The position numbers and the translations under genes are program-made. A model generated the notes under the pieces. It was not told the origin of the DNA. It searched no databases and was given only the letters and a program-made list of their open reading frames with translations. A stretch of DNA of 64,000 nucleotides from Cocos nucifera. Its lineage: Eukaryota; Streptophyta; Magnoliopsida; Arecales; Arecaceae. This document shows, one piece after another, positions 43,687-55,060 of this stretch (position 1 is its first letter; each line of letters opens with the position of its first letter). The stretch is from assembly GCA_006176705.1 (NCBI GenBank), contig QRFJ01003061.1, positions 62,001 to 126,000 on the forward strand. The letters are read 5' to 3'.

Positions 43687-45981
43687 TGAAGGAAAAAATC
43701 TTATTTTCTGGATCAGGTCTGTTCAAATCTGATTGGATCAAGAGAAATATTTTAAAAATTTTTCTCTAAGATCCTAATCAGATCTAAGACTCTTCAAATC
43801 TGATATTATTGATCTAATAAAATAAAATAAAATAAAAATTAAATTAAATCTAATTTAATTGTATCTTTATTTTAGGTAATCCAATTATCCTACGATGACT
43901 ATGATGTTTGCCTGAGGTTCTGGATGTAGCCATGCAAGTGCCTGGCCTCTATCGATATCCACCCATGCAGGATCTGGAGATCTTTTTCTTCTCAATCAAT
44001 CCTCCAAAAATTAGATCTAGATCTGATCTTGAAGGTCTTCAAAAACTCTTTTGAAGAACAACCATTGTCTCTTGCAGCAGTGCTGCCTTCTTCCTTTTTT
44101 GTCGCCTTTCACTTGCTTGGATCGCACCTAACTCATGCCCGAAACCTCTTGGGCGTGGAGAGGAGAAAGAGGACCAGAGGGTGGCATGGAGAAGGAGGGA
44201 GAAAAGCTTTGTGGCATGGGCTAAAGGCAGAAGTTTTTAGTCTAGGCATAGATAGGGTTTATAAAGACCCTGCTGTGCCATGCAGTGCCACATCATCCTG
44301 GCCAATCATGATCCATTGTGCAATCAGATGTAAATTTGATTGGTGGGATGACATCATCTGATCCAATCAGATTAGAGTCCCTCAAAACTCTGCTTAGATG
44401 ATGCCAAGACTAGGTCAAACAAGTCTTCTTGGCGCCATCTAGTTTGATTTCCTGAAGCAACTGGAGTCCCATCTGTATGGGACTCCAAATCTTATCCTCA
44501 TGGGGTGCATGCCTCCCTAGGCATGCACCCCTTGCCTATCTGCTTTTCAACAGGGGGACAAGGGCCAAGGTTCTCTCTTATGGGTGCATGAAACAAGGGT
44601 AGATGACTAAGTGTCAAAGGTCAACATTTGACCAAAGTCCAAAGACAAGATTTAGCAGGTGATAGAAAATGGCAGGTGTTGTCTCAAATTTATTTCATAA
44701 ATTAAGATAACTCTTTTCTAACTTAGACAAGCTCCGATTAGAGCAAGTAAAGGTTCCTGAGTGAGCCCAATCATATTTGGCTCAGTCGAGATAAATATTT
44801 AATGATAGTTAAAAGAAGAACGTTAGGTTCAATCGAGTGCTAGCATGATTTCCTTGAACCTAATTGAATCTCATTCAGATCAATTGAACTGGATTAGTTC
44901 AATTGATGATCACCAGATTCAAACCCTTATTTGTGTGACCCAGTTAGGTTCAGTTCTGTATGGTAATGGGATATGTCATGATCTCTATCATCGACATCAT
45001 CGAAACTCCTTTCGATGGATCAGAACTCTTCTGATTCGAGACAGCTAGAATGATCGATCATCTAAATCATTCTAATTGCTCCCAAAATCCACCAGTGACA
45101 CCTAGCAGTATATGGTGGCAACCCATCAGAGCTGAATGCGAACCTCTTGGTGCAGCTACCTGTGTGATTAAGTTCTTCTATCTTGAGCCCCGATCAGATT
45201 AGGGTTAAGGTGAACTCGTCAAACCCTAGTTCTCTATCATATGATGTAATCATTCGATTCAAGTCCGATGTGAAAATCTAAATAGAAACTCTTTCTATTA
45301 TTTCACTCTGCCATGGCCATGGGCTTCTGGACTTGATTCTCATGATCATCATAGGGCTGCTCCTCTACCACCGAGGTAGATAGATTCCATCTTGATGCAA
45401 TCCAGTTCCTACAATGAACATGCTATAGCCAACATACACCTCAGGATTTCGAATGGCTAGGAGATCGAGTAATGGTGTAGTCAAACTATAACACCCTCAA
45501 GGTGAACTGCCGATGCACCTCAGGTCAAAGAACCAGACACACCACTGCAGCATCGAGTCAGTCATTGACGAGAAGGTAGACTTCCTAATGACTACTCGAG
45601 GTGGTCACGCTCAGTGCCCTCGTTCTCTAACGAGTACCTGTACTCTCGCTCCGATGTCTCCACACCGTAGACTCAAGACTCATCTACTAAAGAGAAGCGA
45701 TTGTACACCAACCTTCCGGATCAATCACCATCCTCGTGATGATCCTATGGTCGGGAGCATTTTATGAGTTAATAATGATTATTCATGTCTTAAATTTTCA
45801 ACTCTTGAAAATATGAATTATCATTACCATTAACTCAAAGGATGTATCACAGACACTAAATACACATATGTGATAGAAAATAACCCATTTTATTGATTTA
45901 TAGTCAAAATTATAATTTTGCCCCTAGAAGTGTATTACAAGTGTCAGCCAATTCTGGCTTCTAGGGCACATATATCTAACA
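43687..45981 (-). repeat. 3' LTR of CopA-6
   Basis: On the minus strand it starts tgttagatatatg at 45981 and ends ...ccttca at 43687. TATA near 44258-44265. Perfect inverted repeat at 44880-44906. Antisense ORFs (plus strand here) at 44845-45048 and 45513-45767. U3 (about 44820-45981) is close to the LTRs at 1-18933, while R-U5 (43687-44820) resembles the partner LTR at 51833-54121. Confidence 0.93.
44258..44265 (-). promoter_or_regulatory. TATA box of CopA-6 3' LTR
   Basis: TTTATAAA on the minus strand, in the place of TATATAAA of the partner LTR. One base changed. Confidence 0.5.
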
Positions 45982-45994
45982 ATCTCCCACTTGT
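45982..45994 (-). other. Polypurine tract of CopA-6
   Basis: Read on the minus strand, caagtgggagatt precedes the LTR. This is the best preserved CopA PPT in the window. Confidence 0.8.
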
Positions 45995-45995
45995 C

Positions 45996-47530
45996 CTAAA
46001 GCCAATTGGCTACAAGTCTAAGTCCCATCTTCTCAAGGTGGGCTTCGATCTTCTGCTGGCCCAACGGCTTTGTAAGTGGGTCTGCCACATTATCTGTGGA
46101 GTTCGACTCTCTTGACCTCGACGTAACCCTTTCGAGGTAATCGCGGATGAGGTGGTATCGCCGCTCAATGTGCTTGGATTTCTGGTGAGACCTTGGCTCC
46201 TTAGCAAGGGCTATGGCGCCATTGTTGTCGCAGTATAGAGGAATGGCATCTGATGGCATTACTCCGATTTCTGCAGCAAACTTCTTGTACCAGAATGCTT
46301 CCTTCGCAGCCTTCTGATGCAGCGATATATTCTGCTTCCATGGTGGAATCTGCTATCACTTTGCTTGAAACTCTTCCAGCTGACAGCACCACCATTGCAC
46401 ACAAACAGACTCCCAGATGTCGACTTTCGATCATCTATATCGGACATGAAATCCGAGTCTGTGTATCCCTGGACTTGGAGTTCTCCATTACCAAAGACCA
46501 ACATCATATCCTTAGTTCTTCTTCAAGTACTTAAGGATACATTTCACAGAAGTCCAGTGTTCTTCACCTGGATTTGACTGATATCTGCTTGTGACACTCA
46601 CAGCATGGGCTATATCAGGTCGTGTACATAGCATGGCATACATGAGGCTCCCTATTGCAGAAGCATAAGGGATCTTGCTCATGCGTTCTATTTCCTCAGG
46701 TGTGCTAGGGCACATCTTCTTGGAAAGATGAATACCATGTCTGAAGGGTATTAATCCCCTCTTAGAGTTTTCCATACTAAACCTCTTTAGTACTTCCTCT
46801 ATGTACATCTTCTGTGAAAGTCCTAGCATCCTATTCGGTCTATCCTCTATAGACCTTAATTCCTAGAATAAAGGATGCTTCACCTAGGTCTTTCATGGAG
46901 AATTCCTTGGACAACCATAATTTTGACTATGTCAATCATGGGAATATCATTCCCAATAAGGAGGATGTCATCCACGTACAATACGAGGAAGACAACAGCG
47001 CTCCCACTGACCTTTTTGAAAACACATGGTTCCTCTTCATTTTTGATGAAACCAAATATTTTGATCACATCATTGAAATGAGTGTTCCAGCTCCGAGATG
47101 CTTGCTTAAGTCCATATATGGACCTTTGCAGCTTGCAAACCTTGTGATCAGTATCACTGGATGTGAAACCTAGCGGCTGTTCCATATAGATATCTTCCTC
47201 AAGATATCCATTTAAGAATGCCATTTTCACATCCATTTGCCATATTTCATAATCGAAATAGGCTGCAACGGCAAGCAATGTGCGGATGGATTTTAGCATA
47301 GCCACTGGGGAAAAGGTATCCTGATAGTCAATGCCTTCGCATTGACTATAACCTTTTGCCACTAGTCTAGCCTTGAATGTCTCCACATTTCCATCTGCAC
47401 CAATCTTTCTCTTGAAGATCCATTTACACCCAATAGGTACTATACCTTCTGGTGGATCTACCAAGGTCCAGACTTGGTTTGAGTGCATCGAGTCAATTTC
47501 TGACTTGCATTGCCTCTAGCCATTTCTCGG
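45996..47530 (-). pseudogene. CopA-6 RT-RNase H
   Basis: RT open from 47488 down to 46880, 202 codons, including the segment with QMDVKMAFLNGYLEEDIYMEQP and YVDD at 46978-46967, the longest RT stretch of the CopA copies here. A frameshift near 46907 moves to the next piece (46829-46512, with VLKRFSMENSKRGLIPFRHG). RNase H follows in two frames (46507-46259 and 46259-45996) with the DDRKSTSGSLF block and the HIERRYHLIRDY block. It ends 15 bases before the LTR. RT and RNase H make and trim the DNA copy. Frameshifts disable it, but the residues are well conserved. Confidence 0.92.
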
Positions 47531-47797
47531 AGTCGATATCTGATATCGCCTCATTGTAGGTTTTGGGATCATCACCATGAGCACCATTACCTACGAGGAA
47601 ATTTTCTCTACTTTCCTCTGAAATAATACCTAAGTATCTTTCAGGGGATGGAAAACTCTTTTCGATCTACGAGGTGGAGGAGGTAGTGTTCTTATTGGCT
47701 CAACCTGATTTGGTTCCAATTGGTCCTTAGCTCGTTGTACTTGTGAGACTTTCTCATCAAGCTTAATCTGCTTTCCAATGCCGCTATCTTGAATAAA
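47531..47797 (-). pseudogene. CopA-6 integrase-RT linker
   Basis: Decayed linker between integrase tail and RT. Blocks such as LPPPPR and YLGIISEE, also visible in CopA-2 at 7180-7260, can be traced in broken frames. Confidence 0.7.
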
Positions 47798-48660
47798 CTA
47801 TTTTTCAAGAAAGATGGCATGTCGACTCACAATCACATTGTGGTCTTCTGGAATGTAGAAATAGTATCCTAATGACTCTTTAGGATATCCTATGAATCGA
47901 GCTCTAAAGGACCTAAACTCTAACTTGTCCGCTTGTTGTCTTTTGACATGAGCCGGACAACCCCAAATTCTGAGATGACTCAGACTTGGTTTCTTACCAT
48001 GCCATATCTCATACGGTGTGGTAGGAACGGTTTTAGAGGAAACCCTATTCAGTAGATAAATTGAAGTTAACAATGAGTGTCCCCAAAGAAAATCAGGAGG
48101 TCTGTGAAGCTCATCATGGATCGGACCATATCCAATAGAGTCCGATTTCTCCATTCTGAAATTCCCGTTGAGTTGAGGTGTTCCTGGTGGAGTCCATTGA
48201 GAGACTATGCCATTTTTCTTGAGATAGTCTAGGAATTTTTGGCTAAGGTATTCACCTCCTCGATCTGATCGAAGAACCTTAATGAATTTTTCAGTTTGTT
48301 TTTCTACTTCATGTCTGAATTCTTTGAACTTTTCAAAAGCTTCAGACTTGTGTCTCATAAGATACACATACCCATACCTAGATAGATCATCGGTAAAGGT
48401 AATGAAGTAGACAAAATTGCCTCTAGCCGGCACATCAAATGGGCCGCACACATCAGTATGTACTAGGGCAAGGAGATCTGTGGCCCTTTCCCCATGTCCT
48501 ACAAAAGGGAGTTTAGTCATTTTGCCTTGAAGACAAGATTCACAAGTTGGATATGACTCGAAAGTCAATGGACTCAATAGCCCATTTTTCTCCAATTTGT
48601 TGATCCTATCTTCTGCTATATGACCTAATCTTAGGTGCCATAGATATCTATCATTTGGAC
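47798..48660 (-). pseudogene. CopA-6 integrase with local out-of-frame patch
   Basis: One open frame of 265 codons (48595-47798) from the zinc part (CESCLQGKM; both Cys kept) through the catalytic core and into the tail (YEIWHGKKPSLSHLRIWGCP). Asp blocks HTDVCGPF and TDDLSRYGYVYL are intact. Between about 48162 and 48099 an extra base and a later lost base put about 21 residues into a wrong frame; this stretch includes the site of the catalytic Glu, so the protein would be dead although the ORF looks clean. The upstream zinc His region continues to about 48660 in another frame. Confidence 0.9.
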
Positions 48661-48699
48661 TATCCCTAGGTCATTTTGATCTTTGGCATTCATATTTTG

Positions 48700-49966
48700 C
48701 TCGATAGTTAGAAGTTAGGATACATCAATATGTAGCTGATAAAGACCATTAATAAGAAACCATTTGCAATTTTATTTCTTTCATAAAGAATGTTACAATG
48801 GTCCTTAAAGAAAAGGTAATCACATAGCCTTCTTAGTGCTAAGCATGAAATAGAAATCAAATTCCTGCTAGCTGCAGGCACATAATAACAGTCTTTCAAA
48901 ACTAAGTCTAAACCAGATGGTAATCGAAGAGGGATATGTTCCCACGGCTACTGCAGCAACTCTTGCTCCATTTTTGATGCATAGGATCATGTCTCCATCC
49001 CTCAGCCTCCTGCTATCCTCAAGATCCTTCATGAAAGTACACAAATGAGCACTAGAACCAGAGTCAAGAACCTAAATAGATGCAGAAGAAATCATAAGAT
49101 TAAAATCAATAATGAGCATACATCCGGAAGGACCTGTTTCCTTCTTGTTCTTCAGGATGGCCAGGTATGTAGGGCAGTTCCGCTTCCAATGGCCGTCAGC
49201 ATTACAATGAAAATACTTTTCTTTGTCAGCGGCCTTCTTTTTCAGCTCTGCATTCTTTTTCTTTCCTTCTTCCACCTTCTATTTTTTCATAGACTTCTTC
49301 CTTCCAAAAAACTTTTTTTTGAAAGAAGTCCATTTCATAGCAAGTACTAAACCATTAGAACCTTTCATAGAAAGCTCAGCAGTAACCAGCATATTCATAA
49401 GCTCGATCAGAGTATTTTGAAGTTTATGCATATGGTAAGTTCATGATGAACTATGCCCATATGCATCAATCAAGGATTGTAGAATTATATCATTCTACAG
49501 ATCCTGATCTAACTTAACTCCTAGCTTCTTAAGCTCTTCGAAGTCTTTGATCATCATTAGATAATGATCTTGGATTGATTGCCCATCATGCATTTTAGCC
49601 TTAAAAAGTCATTTAGTGATATGATATTTGGCTGGACAACTCTGTTCACCAAGCAACTCTTACAGCTGAACCAATATTTGGTGGGCAGTCTTGATATCTT
49701 CGTGTTGATGCTGAAGCTCATTAGACATCGAGCCCAACATGTAGTATCTAACCCTATTATCTTCATTCATCCATTTGTCAAGAGATGCTCTCTGTTCAGC
49801 GGACAGACGAGCTAGTAAGGTGGGAGGATCTTGGTCCAATACATGAGTTAACTTTTCAAAATCTAAAATAATTTTAAAGTTCTGGAGTCAATCCTTGTAA
49901 TTAGATCTGATCAGTCTATGGGTGTCCAGGATATGGGCTAGTGGATTGGATGTAGATAATTTTCTT
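48700..49966 (-). pseudogene. CopA-6 gag-protease
   Basis: On the minus strand the gag start site is at 49960-49958, where ATG has become ATT. Capsid follows with several stops. A Lys-rich spacer and a knuckle (about 49212-49171) have the first Cys changed to Tyr and the rest intact (HCNADGHWKRNC). The protease Asp of DSGSSAHLC is at 49065-49063, with a stop two codons before it. The region with KDCYYVPAASRNLISISCLAL (48899-48840) leads into GAG-pre-integrase. Gag packages RNA, and protease would mature it. Confidence 0.85.
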
Positions 49967-51817
49967 TTTTCTATAGAGAGTCAAAGTTTCTAGTTAGATT
50001 TTGTAATTAAGACTTGACCAATTTATTTAGGAGTTTAATTTTTAAACAAATTAGCTTCCACTATTTTCTCGGATCCCTACACTCCCTCTATAGAGATGCA
50101 AAATTTTTCATAATTACTGATTTTTTCTAGTGGGATGGTGCGGTCCCACAAACTGACTCATCACCTCACCTAACAGTTATTGGATGATGGGTTAGCCAAT
50201 GAGTGAATAACTCTTATCTAATGATTCTCTAATCATGGTGCACCCAGGCTTGGTCTCTAATTCATGAATCTTACCATGCCCAAAATATTGATCCATTCCT
50301 TAGTTAAGTCAGACCCATCATTTGCATAGATTGGATTTCTAATTGGATCTCTCACCATATCCAGAATATTGAGCCCAATCCATCCTCCAGCCTGTAGCAT
50401 TCAATGCCTAATAGACATGGTTGCATCTTTCTGGTGCAATTGAACTACTATGACCAGCTGAGAACAATCAACCCCGAAAAGGGTCCGCACATCTACAATG
50501 GTAGAAGATCTTAGACTTAATCTTTTCTTAGGCAGATTTGATTTAGGTCTTTTTAAACTTGACTTAAAATAGCCATAACTATTATGACAAACCTAGTGGC
50601 ATGGGTTAGCTCAGATTGATAGCCACCTTAGATTAGGACTGAGCCGACAAATATGGCCAGGTAAATGAGACCGATGGAAGAAATATACCATTAACTCGAT
50701 AAGAATGCATTCGAGTCGAGTAGCTGTCAACTAAAAATCAGTCAATCGTATCTGCCAAACTTACCTTAGACACCAAATTATTGAGCCAGAACCAATTGGA
50801 TTAGCCTACAATCCAAACTCTAACCACTGAGCCAAAATCGATCACTCATGTGACTCGACCTTGACCTAGACTTAATCCTATTAGGCTAGTCAATCTAAGC
50901 ACTCTTGATCCCATCTAACCAACTCCTAATTCAGTTTGATCAACCGCTAGACCTAATTGAGCTATCCAAGCCTGAACCCAATATTATGAATATGTCTTAG
51001 ATCTAAAAATTATCAATTTTAGACCTAATATGTTTATAATCTTAATTCTTAATTAAGTTTAGGATTCATAAATAAAATATGTACATAAAATCCTAGGGTT
51101 TCAAAATCTAGGATTTTGCAAAAAATAAGTTTTAGATTTTTGATTAAGGATGAATGCGCAGCACCCCTACACATCATAAGAACATCCCATCAAATGGAAG
51201 GAGAGGGTCTTTAAATCCTACTTTATTCTTATGATTGGATGGCCAAGGGGAATGCCTCAATCAGAAATATGATAAATCTACAAAACTAGTTAGATCTACA
51301 TCATATATCATATATATAAAAATTGATCTAACTAAAAATATATTTTGCATACATCTCATGTATCATATCATGCATGTTTTTAGATCTATATTATCTTATA
51401 AATATCTAAAAAATAAGATTTAAATTTGATCATATCAAATTAAAATTTATTCTACATAATTTTGTAGAACTATTCTACAACTAATCTAAACATGCAACTA
51501 TCATATCTCATATGAACAAATTATATAAATTTATTTTCTATTTTTTAGATCTAATTATAATATTTATAATATCAAAAAATATTAAATAAATAAATTTATA
51601 AATTATAATTAATTAAATTAAAATCAAGATCATATTAGACTATACATAGAATAATTCTATTCCTAGTCTAGTCATGCATCTCATATATCTTAGATCTAGA
51701 TTATTTAATTTTTAATATTTTAATTTTAGATCTAATAACATCTCATGTGACATCTGAAATCATCTAATTATTATATAAAAAATAAATTAAAATTAGATCT
51801 AATAAATTTTGGAACCT
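49967..51817 (-). other. Untranslated leader of CopA-6
   Basis: The reversed counterpart of 10739-12614 and 22625-24489. AT-rich, no gene. Confidence 0.8.
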
Positions 51818-51830
51818 GGCTCTGATACCA
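51818..51830 (-). other. Primer-binding site of CopA-6
   Basis: On the minus strand tggtatcagagcc, a perfect match to the initiator tRNA-Met complement, two bases from the LTR. Confidence 0.92.
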
Positions 51831-51832
51831 TT

Positions 51833-54121
51833 TGAAGGGAAAAATCTAGTTTCCTGAGTCAGGTTTACTCAGATTTGATTGGATCAAGAGGGATATTTTA
51901 AAAACTTTTCTCTAAGATCCTAATCAAATATAAGACTCTTTAGATCTAATCTTATTAATCTAATAAAATAAAATAAAAAAATTAAATTAAATCTAATTTA
52001 ATTATACCTTTATTTTTGATAATCCAATTATCTTGTGATGATCTTGATGTTTGCTTGAGGTTCTGGATGTAGCCATGCAAGCCCCTGGCCTCTACTGGTA
52101 TCCATTTAGGCAAGATCTAGAGATCTTCTCCTTCTTAGTAAATTCTTCAAAAATTAAATCTACATCTGATCTTGAAGGTCTTCAAAAATTCTTTTGAAGA
52201 ATAATCGTTGTCTCTTGCAGCAGTGTTGTCTTCTTCCTTTCCTGTCGCCTTTCACTTGCTTGGATCACACCTAACTCATGACTAAAACCTCTTGGGTGTG
52301 GAGAGAAGAGAGACGACTAGAGGGTGGCATGGAGAAGAAGGGAGAAAAGCTTTATGGCATGGGCTAAAGAAAGAACATTTTTATTCTAGGCGCAGATAGG
52401 GTTTATATAGACCCTACTGCACCGTGCAGTGCCATATCATCCTGATCAATCATGGCCCTTTGTGCAATTAGATCTAAATCTAATTGGTGGAATGACATTA
52501 TCTGATCTAATCAGATTAGAGTTCCTCAAAACTCTCCTTAGATGGCACCAAGATTGGGTCAAACAAGTCTTCTTGGTGCCATCTAGTTTGATTCCCTGAA
52601 GCAACTGGAGAACCATCTATATGGGACTCCAAATTTTATCCTCATGGAGTGCATGCCTCCCTAGGTGTGTGCCCCTTGCCTATCTCCTTTTTAGCAGGGG
52701 GACAAGGGCCAAGGTTCTCTCCTATGGGTGCATGATACATGGGCAGATGTCTAAGTGTCAAAGGTCAATATTTGACCAAAGTGAAAAGACAAGATTTAGT
52801 AGGTGATGAAAAATGACAGGTGTTGTCTCAAATTTATTTCATAAATTAAGATAATCCTTTTCTAATCTAGACAAGCTCCAGTCAGACCAAGTAAAGATTC
52901 CTGAGTGAGCCCAAACACATTTGGCTTAATTGAGATAAGTTTTAATGATTATTAAAGAAGAACATTAGGCTCAATCGTGTGCTAGCACGATTTTCTTGAA
53001 CCTAATTGAATCTTATTCAAATCAATTAAACTGGATTAATCCAGTTGATGATATCCAGATCCAAACTCTTATTTGCCTGATTCAGTTAGGTTCAGTTTTG
53101 TATGGTAATGGGATATGTCGTGATCTCTATCATCGACATCATCAAAATACCTTTCGATGGATCAGAACTTTTTTGATTCAAACAACTAGTATGATCGATC
53201 ATCCAAATCATTCTAATTGCTTCCAAAATCCACCAATGACACCTAGCAGCATATGGTGGCAATCCATCAAAATTGAAAGTGAACCTCTCAGTGCAATTTT
53301 TTGTGTGATTAAGTTCCTCTATCTTGAGCTCCGACCAGATTAGGGTTAAGGTGATCTTGTCAAACCCTAATATTCGTCATATGAATTAATCATTCGATTC
53401 AAGTCTAATGTGAAAATCCTAAAAGAAACTCTTTCTATTGTTTTACTCTGCCATGGCCATGGGCTTATGGACTTGATTCTCATGCTCATCATAGGACTGC
53501 TCCTCTTCTATCGAGGTAGATAGGTCGCTTATTGGTGCAATCTAATTCCTACAATGAACATATTATAGTCAACATACACCTTAGGATTTTGAATGGCTAG
53601 GAGACTGAGTTATAGTGTAGTCAAACTACAACACCCTCAAGATGAACTATCGATGTAGCTCTGGTCAAAGAACCAAACACACCACTACAGCTTCGAGTCA
53701 GCCATTGACGAGAAGGTAGACTTCCACATGACTGCTCAAGGTGGTCACGCTCAGTGCCCTTGTTCTCTAACAAGTACCTGTACTCTTGCTCCAATGTCTT
53801 TACAATGTAGACTCAAGACTCATCTATCCTAAAGAAGCAATCATACACCAACCTTTCAGATCAATCACCATCCTCATAACGATCCTATGGTCGGGAGCAT
53901 TTTATGAGTTAATAATGAAAATTCATGTCTTAAATTTTTAACCCTTGAAAATATGAACTATCAATGCCATTAACTCAAGGGATGTATCACAGACACTTTC
54001 AAATACACATTGTGATAGAAAATAAATTATTTTATTATTTATAGTCAAAATTATAATTTTATCGTTAGAAGTGTATTACAAGTGTCGGTCAATCTGGCTT
54101 CAAAGGCACACATATCTAATA
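51833..54121 (-). repeat. 5' LTR of CopA-6
   Basis: 2289 bases; minus-strand start changed from tgttag to tattag (54121), end ...cccttca at 51833. TATA TATATAAA at 52409-52402. The antisense ORF of 115 codons is open at 52996-53343 (plus). More substituted than the partner LTR over U3. Confidence 0.93.
52402..52409 (-). promoter_or_regulatory. TATA box of CopA-6 5' LTR
   Basis: TATATAAA on the minus strand, same context (gggtc before, ccctatctgcgcc after) as in CopA-4 at 22038. Confidence 0.65.
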
Positions 54122-54126
54122 GTATG
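54122..54126. repeat. CopA-6 target-site duplication gtatg, right
   Basis: Partner of 43682-43686. Confidence 0.92.
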
Positions 54127-55048
54127 GTTGTTAAAAGAGTTTTTTATGAAGGACCTGGGAGAAGCATCTTTTATTTTAGGGATTAAGCTCTATAGGAAAA
54201 GACCGAAGAGGATGCTAGGTCTTTCATAGAAGATGTACATAAAGGAGATGCAAAAAGGGTTCAACATAAAAAACTCCAAGAGGTGACTAGTGTCGTTCAG
54301 ACATGGCATTCATCTCTCTAAAATGATATGCCCCAACACACCTTAGGAGATTGAATGCATGAGCCAAATCCCTTATGCTTCGACAATAGGGAGCCTTATG
54401 TATGCCTTGCTATGTACACAACTTGATATCACCCATGCTGTGAGTGTTACAAGTAGGTATCAGTCAAATCCAAGCGAGGAGCATTGGACTTCTATAAAAT
54501 GTATTGTTAAGTACTTGAGAAGGACTAAAGATATATTTATGATCTTTGATAATAGAGAACTCCAGGTCCAGGAGTATATAGACTCAGATATTATGTCTGA
54601 CATAGATGATCGAAAGTCGATATCTAGTAGTCTGTTCTTACCTAATGGTGGTGCTGTAAGCTAGAAGAGTTCTAAGTAGATAGCGATAGTAGACTCCACC
54701 ATGAAAGCAGAATATATCACTACCTTGGAAGCTACAAAGGAGGCATTCTAGTCCACGAAGTTCACTAGAGAGCTCAAAATGATGCCATCAGATGTCATCC
54801 CTCTATACTACGATAGCAATGGCACCATAACCCTAGCTAAGAAGTTGAGATCTCACCAGAAGTTTAAGCACATCAAGCGAAGGTATCACCTCATCCATGA
54901 TTACCTTGAGAAGGGATACGTCGAGATCAACAGAGTCAATATCCGTAGATAATGTGACTGACCCACTAATAAAGCCATTGAGCCAGCAAAAGATCGAAGC
55001 CCATCCTGAGATGATGGGACTTAGATTTGTAGCCAATTAGCTTTTGGT
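54127..55048 (+). pseudogene. CopA-5 RT-RNase H, second part
   Basis: Resumes exactly where the sequence broke at 43681. RT thumb (MKDLGEASFILGI-like block near 54146), then the SQIPYASTIGSLMYALL block from 54362 and RNase H (DIDDRKSISSSLF near 54600, open 54359-54664), then decayed RNase H to about 55035. Stops near 54664 and 54676 replace Trp and Gln codons. Confidence 0.88.
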
Positions 55049-55060
55049 CAAGTGGGAGTT
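55049..55060 (+). other. Polypurine tract of CopA-5
   Basis: tcaagtgggagt(t) before the LTR; matches the best CopA PPT. Confidence 0.75.

Larger units (their letters stand above)
43687..54121 (-). mobile_element. CopA-6, complete copia element on the minus strand
   Basis: A 10.4-kb element with two LTRs of about 2.29 kb, PPT, RNase H, RT, integrase, protease, gag, leader and PBS in the right order when read on the minus strand, and a perfect 5-base target duplication. It lies inside a plus-strand member of its own family. Coding frames are broken, so it cannot move by itself. Confidence 0.95.
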
